Shown here: positions 4,941 to 10,625 of the stretch, piece by piece
Layout of the letters: the number at the start of each line of letters is the position of its first letter
Position numbering within the stretch: position 1 is the stretch's first letter
Origin: Thermoanaerobaculales bacterium
Lineage (GTDB): Bacteria; Acidobacteriota; Thermoanaerobaculia; Thermoanaerobaculales; Sulfomarinibacteraceae
Direction: 5' to 3'
Assembly (NCBI GenBank): GCA_029932545.1
Contig: JAOZPW010000124.1
Coordinates: 1-10,625, forward strand
Length of the DNA stretch: 10,625 bases
The notes under the pieces: model-generated
Databases searched by the model: none
Told to the model about the DNA's origin: nothing
What the model saw: only the letters and a program-made list of their open reading frames with translations
Translations under genes and position numbers: made by a program

Positions 4941-7171
4941 GGTGAGGGCTGCGCAAGCACACTGACCTGCGGCCTGATATCCATCCACCACTGCTGCGCC
5001 GGACGTCGAAAATCGGGATCAATCATCTCGCTCAATCCTGACAGGTCGGTGAAGGCCTCCCCACCCTGGCGAAGCCCGACGGCGACGGCATCGGCACCCC
5101 CGCTTTCCACAGCCGCCACCATGCGTTTGACGCACAACCCGGCCAAACGTGTCGCCAGATTTCGGTCAAAGGGCGTTGGGTCGCCTCCCTGCTGCAAGTG
5201 CCCCAGAATCGCCTGCCGAACGTCGAAGAGATCGCCCCCCTCCTCCTCAAAGAGTTGGACCATAAATCGGGTGGTATAGCAGTCATTGGCGTACTCGTTC
5301 CGGATCATCAGGCCCAGGCGCTTGCCTCCTTCGAAGCCGGCCACCAGACGATCGACATCACTCTTGAGGTCATCCAGGGTCACCCCTTCCTCGTGCAGGT
5401 AGACGCGCTCGGCGCCCGACGCCAGCCCAGCCATCAAGGCCAGGTAACCGCAGTAGCGGCCCATCACCTCTACGACGAAACACCGTCTGGTAGCCACAGC
5501 AGATTGTTTGATTTTGTCCAGGGCATCGACGATCGCATTGAGGGCCGTATCTGCTCCGATAGCAAGTTCCGATCCCGGGAGGTTGTTGTCGATGCTGGCC
5601 GGAAGACAAATGATCGGAAGGTTGAATGCCTGGTAGGTCTCACGATTTTCGACCATCAGGTAGGCGGACTGGTAGGCCTCCCATCCTCCGACGCACAAGA
5701 GGGCGTCGATCTTCCGATCAGCCAGCGTCCGGGCCACAGCCTCCAATTCTCCTGCCTCGGGCACGCTTCTCGAGGTCCCCAGTTCGGAGCCACCAATGGT
5801 CCCCCAACCCTTGACCGACATCCACCCCAGGTCGTCAATAGTGTTGTCGATCAGTCCGGGAAATCCGTTTCGAATCCCCAGCACGGTATGGCCGCGATCC
5901 AGAGCGAATCGAACGGCGGCACGGACCGCCGTGTTCATCCCCGGCGCCGGTCCCCCCGCGTTCAAAACGGCCAGGCGAAGTCGACGCTGCCCGGGTTCCG
6001 GAGGCCGCGGCAAGGCCCTGATCATCGTGTCCAGGGTAGCCACCGTCTCCGAGAAGCCCGCACCCCGCATCTCCATTGCAGCCCGGTAGTCCTGCTTCTC
6101 GATTGCCTCCCCAACCCGTTGGTTCTTGGCGACACACGCCATCAGGGGTGAACGGTTGATTCGGTTGGCTCGAAGACCAATCAGTTGGGCTTCGTCCTCC
6201 GGTTTTGCGGCAATCAGGGTCTCCACCGCAGCAAGGCCCAGCAGGGAACTCATTGTCCGGTCGAAGGCAGACGGCCGGCCGCCTCTCTGCACATGTCCGA
6301 GAATCGTCAGACGAACTTCCTCGTCCAAATGGTGTTCCAAAATATCCTTGACGTATTCGGCGGTAATCGGCCGTCCCCTCCGGTTCCGAGCCCCTTCAGC
6401 AACGATGACAATACTGTCCCGCCGCCCTGCCTCCCGACCCGCACGAAGGCTCTCGACCATCGCGACTTCCCAGTCCTCTCTCTCGGGCGGCCGCTCGGGA
6501 ATCAAGACCCAGTCAGCCCCGCCCGCCAGGGCCGCAGCCACCGCCAGGTAGCCGCAACGCCGCCCCATGACCTCGACGACGAAGGTCCTCTGATGGGAGG
6601 CTGCGGTCGATGCCAGGGCGTCCACCGCCTCGGTGATCCTATGCAAGGCAGTGTCGGCCCCGATCGTCATGTCGGTCCCGACCATGTCGTTGTCGATCGA
6701 CCCGACAAGCCCGACGATTGCCAAATGGGGGTGCCGATCCGCATCGTCTTGTGACAAACGTCCCGCCTCGACCAATTCCGACAGCAGCTCCGGCCATTCC
6801 CGCCGCAAGAGATCGGCCGCGGTCAGGCTTCCGTCCCCCCCAATGACAACCAACCGGTCGATGCCGGCCTCGACCAGGTGGAAGGCCGCGTCTCGACGAC
6901 CCTCCCGGTGGAAGAATGCCTTGCACCGTGCGGTCCCGATCACCGTACCGCCTCGGTGCATGATGCCCCCAACGGCATCCCAGGACATCTCCCGAATGAA
7001 ATCGCCGCCGTTGACCAAACCCTGATAGCCCTCCCGAATACTGCAGACCCGCCATCCGGCATCCAATCCGCCACGAACGACAGCCCGCAGGGCCGCGTTC
7101 ATGCCCGGAGCGTCTCCACCACTGGTCAGGACAGCAATCGTCCCTTTGAACGTGTGTGCTTGATCATTCAT
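4937..7171 (-). CDS. pfkA: ATP-dependent 6-phosphofructokinase, eukaryote-like tandem (double-domain) form
   Basis: The enzyme phosphorylates fructose 6-phosphate to fructose 1,6-bisphosphate in glycolysis. Ordinary bacterial enzymes have about 320 residues; this one has 744 and two fused copies. The N-half has all catalytic marks: GGDAPGMN (18-25), GGDGS (111-115), GSIDND (157-162, base Asp160), MGR (202-204), GHVQRGG (292-298) and AFDR (302-305). Gly114 and Gly157 occupy the positions that in PPi-dependent enzymes are Asp and Lys, so ATP is the likely donor. The C-half (about 397-744) keeps the fold but reads GGWEA (495-499) and SIDNN (526-530) instead, so it is probably a regulatory half. 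Phrases such as VGSIDND, GTDMTIGADTALHRI and SHQRTFVVEVMGR, the order of motifs and the QWWMDIRP ending run parallel to animal muscle phosphofructokinase as I remember it. No ribosome site precedes the ATG; a -10 box eight bases upstream suggests a leaderless transcript. Confidence 0.94.
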   Translation of the reverse strand: MNDQAHTFKGTIAVLTSGGDAPGMNAALRAVVRGGLDAGWRVCSIREGYQGLVNGGDFIREMSWDAVGGIMHRGGTVIGTARCKAFFHREGRRDAAFHLVEAGIDRLVVIGGDGSLTAADLLRREWPELLSELVEAGRLSQDDADRHPHLAIVGLVGSIDNDMVGTDMTIGADTALHRITEAVDALASTAASHQRTFVVEVMGRRCGYLAVAAALAGGADWVLIPERPPEREDWEVAMVESLRAGREAGRRDSIVIVAEGARNRRGRPITAEYVKDILEHHLDEEVRLTILGHVQRGGRPSAFDRTMSSLLGLAAVETLIAAKPEDEAQLIGLRANRINRSPLMACVAKNQRVGEAIEKQDYRAAMEMRGAGFSETVATLDTMIRALPRPPEPGQRRLRLAVLNAGGPAPGMNTAVRAAVRFALDRGHTVLGIRNGFPGLIDNTIDDLGWMSVKGWGTIGGSELGTSRSVPEAGELEAVARTLADRKIDALLCVGGWEAYQSAYLMVENRETYQAFNLPIICLPASIDNNLPGSELAIGADTALNAIVDALDKIKQSAVATRRCFVVEVMGRYCGYLALMAGLASGAERVYLHEEGVTLDDLKSDVDRLVAGFEGGKRLGLMIRNEYANDCYTTRFMVQLFEEEGGDLFDVRQAILGHLQQGGDPTPFDRNLATRLAGLCVKRMVAAVESGGADAVAVGLRQGGEAFTDLSGLSEMIDPDFRRPAQQWWMDIRPQVSVLAQPSP

Positions 7172-7179
7172 AGGGTTGG

Positions 7180-7208
7180 ATTGTAGCGGGTCCTGAAGCG
7201 ATGAGGAA
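7180..7208 (-). promoter_or_regulatory. Probable promoter giving a leaderless phosphofructokinase transcript
   Basis: On the minus strand TACAAT (7185-7180, five of six matches to TATAAT) is followed by eight bases and then the ATG at 7171. Transcription should start within a base or two of the ATG. The matching -35 (TTCCTC at 7208-7203, 17-base spacer) is weak. No Shine-Dalgarno sequence lies between, which fits leaderless translation. Confidence 0.5.
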
Positions 7209-7287
7209 TGCCCTCGACAAGGCCTTGATGGTCCTTACCCCGACCTTCTCACCAGTGTCCGGCTGCAAGGCGAATGTCATCCAAGAG

Positions 7288-7316
7288 CTGACAGCTGCCC
7301 TGTCCCTCGTTACACT
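7288..7316 (+). promoter_or_regulatory. Promoter of the potassium channel gene, likely leaderless
   Basis: CTGACA (7288-7293, five of six to TTGACA) and TACACT (7311-7316, four of six) are exactly 17 bases apart. Six bases later comes the GTG start at 7323, so the transcript would begin at or beside the start codon. An 11-base palindrome, AGCTGACAGCT (7286-7296), covers the -35 box, and GACAG/CTGTC (7290-7294/7300-7304) is a second short dyad. Either could be a repressor site. Confidence 0.55.
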
Positions 7317-7322
7317 GCTCGT

Positions 7323-8837
7323 GTGAAATCTCAACCCGGCATCATCAATGCCGCATTCCACCGGCCGGAGACCCGGGTCTACCGCCTTGTCCAGGGCTTC
7401 GTATGGCTGCTGATCGCCGGATCAATCGCCCTGATTGTTGCAGGATTATTCCTCGAACCGGGCAGCCCCACAGCGCAATTTCTGATCCGTATCGACCACA
7501 TGGTGCTGTGGCTCTTCCTTGCCGAATACCTGCTGCGCCTGATTTCCTACCGCCCGCCAGGACTTGAACTCTTTGACCGGACACCGAGTAATCGATTCCT
7601 TTACAGTGCCGCCAAACGCCTCGGTTACGCTCTCAGTCCCCTGATGCTGATCGATCTGGCGACGGTCCTCGCATTGGCGCCCCAGCTGCGCGGTCTACGG
7701 GCCCTGCGGCTCCTTCGCATCCTTCGTTTCCCCAGAATATTCCGCAGGGCCAACCCCTTCAGAGGGGTCATGCTGTCGTTTAAGGAAAACCGGCTAATGT
7801 TCGCCTTCGGACTTCTGATGGTCTCCGGTGCAACGGTACTCGGAGGCCTGACCCTGTTTCTGATCGAAGGGCCCCTGGCCAAAGGGACCCGAACGATCGA
7901 CAGTCTGGGAGAAGGTATCTGGTGGGCCCTGGTGACGATCACGACGGTCGGCTACGGCGACATCATCCCGACGACTCTGGTCGGCCGGATAGTCGGCGGC
8001 GTACTGATGGTTTCGGGCATGTTCACCCTGGCCTTGTTCGCAGGCATTGTCAGTCAGACCCTGTTGCGCGCCGTCTTGAGCATTCGAGAGGAGCAATTCC
8101 GCATGAGCACCTATGTCAATCACGTTGTCGTCTGCGGCTACGATCCGGGCGCACGAATGCTGCTCGACGCCCTGCTGGCCGAACTAGGCGTCGATGGCAC
8201 GACCGTCGTCCTCTTCGCCGAGGGCGAGAGACCGCCCGGCGTGCCACTGGACTTCACATGGGTCAACGGTGACCCAACCAAGGAGAGTGAGCTCGACAAG
8301 GTCCGTCTGTCCCACGCAGCGGCTGCAATCGTCGTCGGCAATCGGAAGGTCCTGCCGCAACAAGCTGACGCCCATACAATATTGACGGTGTTCACCCTGC
8401 GTTCCTTCCTTGAGCGCAACGGCGCTGCCGCCAGACGCCGCAACCCGTTGCACGTCGTCGCCGAGATCCTGGATGCCGAGAACGTCGCCCACGCTCAGAC
8501 TGCAGGCGCCGACGAGGTGATCGAGACCACCCGCCTGGGATTCTCCCTCCTGGCACATTCGGTCGTCGCGCCAGGCACCGCGGCGGTCATGGGCCGGATG
8601 GCTGCCTCACGAGCTCACAGCCTCTTCGTCAGCAAGGTTCCCCCGAATTTTGAACTTCCGGCGACCTTCGGCCGTGTTGCCGCCCATCTCAAGGGTGCAC
8701 ACGGCGCCCTGGCGATCGGCTTGAGGCGCCCGGGGGACGCCGAGGACCTGCTCAATCCTTCAGATGAGGTGTTGGTGCCCATCGGCAGCCGCGTCGTCTA
8801 CCTCGCGGACGAGGCCTACTGCGAGGAGGAAGGCTAG
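7323..8837 (+). CDS. Voltage-gated potassium channel-like protein with TrkA-N/RCK-like domain
   Basis: The 504-residue inner-membrane protein should conduct K+. Hydrophobic segments fit S1 (23-42), S2 (56-76), S3 (105-118), S5 (157-181) and S6 (222-250). S4 (121-142) bears regularly spaced arginines in LRGLRALRLLRILRFPRIFRR, a full voltage-sensor pattern. The selectivity filter is TTVGYGD (207-213). The cytosolic part starts at about 266 with a Rossmann-type strand, HVVVCGYDPGARMLLDAL, followed by VNGDPTKESELDKVRLSHAAAAIVVGN, as in TrkA-N/RCK domains. The glycine-rich loop reads GYDPGA rather than the usual GxGxxG, so nucleotide binding may differ or be lost. The last 45 residues resemble an RCK_C-type tail (DEVLVPIGSRVVYL). 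The start is GTG with no ribosome site but a good promoter just upstream. The stop is one base before the next ATG. Confidence 0.9.
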   Translation: MKSQPGIINAAFHRPETRVYRLVQGFVWLLIAGSIALIVAGLFLEPGSPTAQFLIRIDHMVLWLFLAEYLLRLISYRPPGLELFDRTPSNRFLYSAAKRLGYALSPLMLIDLATVLALAPQLRGLRALRLLRILRFPRIFRRANPFRGVMLSFKENRLMFAFGLLMVSGATVLGGLTLFLIEGPLAKGTRTIDSLGEGIWWALVTITTVGYGDIIPTTLVGRIVGGVLMVSGMFTLALFAGIVSQTLLRAVLSIREEQFRMSTYVNHVVVCGYDPGARMLLDALLAELGVDGTTVVLFAEGERPPGVPLDFTWVNGDPTKESELDKVRLSHAAAAIVVGNRKVLPQQADAHTILTVFTLRSFLERNGAAARRRNPLHVVAEILDAENVAHAQTAGADEVIETTRLGFSLLAHSVVAPGTAAVMGRMAASRAHSLFVSKVPPNFELPATFGRVAAHLKGAHGALAIGLRRPGDAEDLLNPSDEVLVPIGSRVVYLADEAYCEEEG

Positions 8838-8838
8838 G

Positions 8839-10625
8839 ATGGAACCCAAAGCGCGACGAAGGCGTCTCGTTCGATTGGCACTGGGGGCTTGGGCCATTTA
8901 TCTGGTGGCCGGCAATCTTTTCGTGGCAACGCCCATCGGTCAGAACCTGATCGCGCCTCATCCTGAACGCTTCACGATTCACTGGGGGCGTGCATGGACC
9001 GTCCTCCCGGGCTTGGTTCATGTGCGGGACCTCAAGATACGCCAGCATTCACAAGATATCGTGTGGCATCTAACGATTGATCGTGCAGTCACCGGCATCA
9101 ATATCCTAGCCCTGCCCTTCAAAACCTTTCACGCCGTCCTGCCCCGTGTACGAGGCGTTGAGGTCGAAGTCGAAAAGGCATCAACAACCATGCCGCCGAC
9201 GGGCAAGACCAAGCCGGGCTTCCGAATTCTCCTGAGTGGCACGGGGGTCAAAGACATTCGTTTCATGGACTTCTTCGGCATCCACATCGAAGGAGAGGAG
9301 CTCCGAATCGGGGGTGGGCTCGACACAACGGCCCGTGGACCACTGGGCATTCCTCGAGCGAGGGTCAGAATCAAGACTGGGCAGGTCACCCACGAGGGTG
9401 TGGCGCTGGCGACAGATTTCAACCTCGATTGCCGGGCCCGCATCGACAAACACACCAAGAAGGATCGGAGTGAGGGTGGAATTTTCCCCTTTATCTCCGG
9501 GAGTCTTACGGCATCAGGAGACATCGCGGATCTGCAATTCATAAGCACCTTCTTGCGATCGATCTCATGGATGCAGGTCCGGGGAGGCGCCGGAACCCTT
9601 GAAGCAGACCTCGATATTTCGAAGGGCACACTGCAGCCTGGGAGCCGGTTGGATATCCAGACCTCGGCATTTGATTTTGAGTACCTCGACTACACGGTCA
9701 CCGGGAAAGGGAAAGTTATGATCACGGGCCGTGAGGCCGATGGACGGGGAGACACCGAGTTGGACTTCGAGCTCGACGACTTCGGCCTCAGTTTTGCGGA
9801 TTCGGAGACGCCCCATATCGAGGGCAACGACCTCAGCGTCAAAATCATCGGCAATCTCGGGCAGATGATTCAACCCGACGCAACGGTTGAGGTAACAATT
9901 GACATCCCTGAAAGCGACATTCCCGACCTCCGGCTCTACAACCGGTATTTCAAAGGCGCCTCGCCCGTCGAAATTCTCTCCGGGAAGGGTCGCCTCAGGT
10001 CCCACCTCGAGGTCCAAACCGGCCCCGGAACGGGCGGGGGCACCATCGAGGTCAAGACCACCAACGTCTCGATCGACCTCAAGGACCGGAAGGTCGTTGC
10101 TGATGTCCACCTTCTCTTCCCAATCACGATCACCGATCTCGACAACCGGATCTTCACGGTGGACGGCTCGACCATCAACGTGGCCAACGCAGGGGTCGGA
10201 ACTCCTGAAGAGAAGGACCCTGCCGACACGCCGCCACGAGACTGGTGGTGCGACATCGCAGTCCCCGAAGGGACGCTGAGATTGGCCCAACCCCTCGACC
10301 TCGATATCGACGTCACGCTGAAGGCCTTCGATGTTGAACCCCTCCTGGCCCTGATCTCCAAGACCCGCAAGTCTGCAGATCGGCTGGACCGGATCCTCGC
10401 GATTCACGACCTCGAAGGCGGCGCCCACCTTGCCGTCGAAAATGGCGGCACGCACATCAGAGACCTTTTCGCCGAAGGCGGCCGCGCCGAAATGCTCGGC
10501 AATCTCTGTCTCAGAAAGAATGACAACTCAGGCGCCATCTACATCAAATACGGCATCCTCTCCCTCGGAGTCGAAATTTTGGGCGAGGACGAAAAAAAAC
10601 ACATCATCACGCCACGCAAGTGGTA
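8839..10625 (+). CDS. AsmA-like envelope protein, N-terminal membrane anchor, 3' end beyond the window
   Basis: The frame is open from ATG 8839 to the last base (595 codons plus two bases). It begins one base after the channel stop, with GGAGGAAGG at 8825-8833 as ribosome site, so the two genes are surely one operon and probably coupled. The basic start (MEPKARRRR) and hydrophobic stretch at about 10-32 form a signal anchor with the bulk in the periplasm. The remainder is long, strand-rich and low in cysteine, alternating polar and hydrophobic residues, for example ASGDIADLQF, DIQTSAFDFEYLDYTVTGKG and TIEVKTTNVSIDLKDRKV. This is the look of AsmA/TamB/DUF748-type bridge proteins thought to carry phospholipid across the envelope. 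I base this on pattern, not on a signature motif, so the family is tentative. The last bases (tgg ta) could be Trp followed by Tyr or by a stop, so the protein might end right at the edge. Confidence 0.8.
   Translation, partial: MEPKARRRRLVRLALGAWAIYLVAGNLFVATPIGQNLIAPHPERFTIHWGRAWTVLPGLVHVRDLKIRQHSQDIVWHLTIDRAVTGINILALPFKTFHAVLPRVRGVEVEVEKASTTMPPTGKTKPGFRILLSGTGVKDIRFMDFFGIHIEGEELRIGGGLDTTARGPLGIPRARVRIKTGQVTHEGVALATDFNLDCRARIDKHTKKDRSEGGIFPFISGSLTASGDIADLQFISTFLRSISWMQVRGGAGTLEADLDISKGTLQPGSRLDIQTSAFDFEYLDYTVTGKGKVMITGREADGRGDTELDFELDDFGLSFADSETPHIEGNDLSVKIIGNLGQMIQPDATVEVTIDIPESDIPDLRLYNRYFKGASPVEILSGKGRLRSHLEVQTGPGTGGGTIEVKTTNVSIDLKDRKVVADVHLLFPITITDLDNRIFTVDGSTINVANAGVGTPEEKDPADTPPRDWWCDIAVPEGTLRLAQPLDLDIDVTLKAFDVEPLLALISKTRKSADRLDRILAIHDLEGGAHLAVENGGTHIRDLFAEGGRAEMLGNLCLRKNDNSGAIYIKYGILSLGVEILGEDEKKHIITPRKW

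Noticed and set aside
5198..6151. Plus-strand open frame of 317 codons opposite phosphofructokinase
   Set aside because: It is the antisense of a strongly conserved enzyme, lacks a recognisable domain, and has no ribosome site.
4937..7171. PPi-dependent phosphofructokinase
   Set aside because: The two positions that distinguish the donor are Gly in the N-half (Gly114, Gly157), the ATP type; PPi enzymes carry Asp and Lys there.
9565..10455. Minus-strand open frame of 296 codons at the right end
   Set aside because: The plus strand carries an uninterrupted frame from 8839 with start, ribosome site and operon context; the minus frame is its shadow.

Overview
The window looks like chromosomal DNA from a free-living, GC-rich bacterium, most likely a planctomycete (Planctomycetota, perhaps Phycisphaerae). 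The best clue is the secreted propeller protein at 3153-4757. It ends in calcium-loop-like repeats (DCDGNGIGD, DCDNNEIPDLCE, DINGNGRLDACE), a tail I associate with planctomycete exported proteins. Placement rests on recalled family features only. I see no rRNA, tRNA, CRISPR array, integrase or transposase.

Layout, left to right. A thiolase (71-1273, +) meets a radical SAM enzyme of the AmmeMemoRadiSam (AmrS) family (1270-2292, -) tail to tail; their stop codons share four bases. Upstream of AmrS on the minus strand, and touching it, is a small three-helix membrane protein (2346-3059, -); these two look like one operon. Divergent from it is a secreted BNR/Asp-box beta-propeller protein (3153-4757, +). 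A 179-base gap (4758-4936) holds a strong hairpin, a heptamer tandem repeat with an inverted partner, and a palindrome that runs into the stop codon of the next gene. That gene is a 744-residue double phosphofructokinase (4937-7171, -), laid out like the animal/fungal enzyme. A 151-base divergent promoter region separates it from a voltage-gated K+ channel-like protein with a cytosolic TrkA-N/RCK-like domain (7323-8837, +). One base after the channel stop begins a long AsmA-like envelope protein (8839 to the right edge, +, incomplete).

No single pathway joins all the genes. The thiolase and phosphofructokinase are core carbon metabolism; the channel and AsmA-like protein form a probable envelope operon; AmrS and the membrane protein form another two-gene unit of unknown role.

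The points most worth a second look are the eukaryote-like tandem phosphofructokinase, the paired promoters that seem to give leaderless transcripts for phosphofructokinase and channel, the AmrS reading frame that continues upstream of its only ATG with no ATG, GTG or TTG available, and the nested repeat structure at 4758-4940. I did not find a clearly new multi-gene system.
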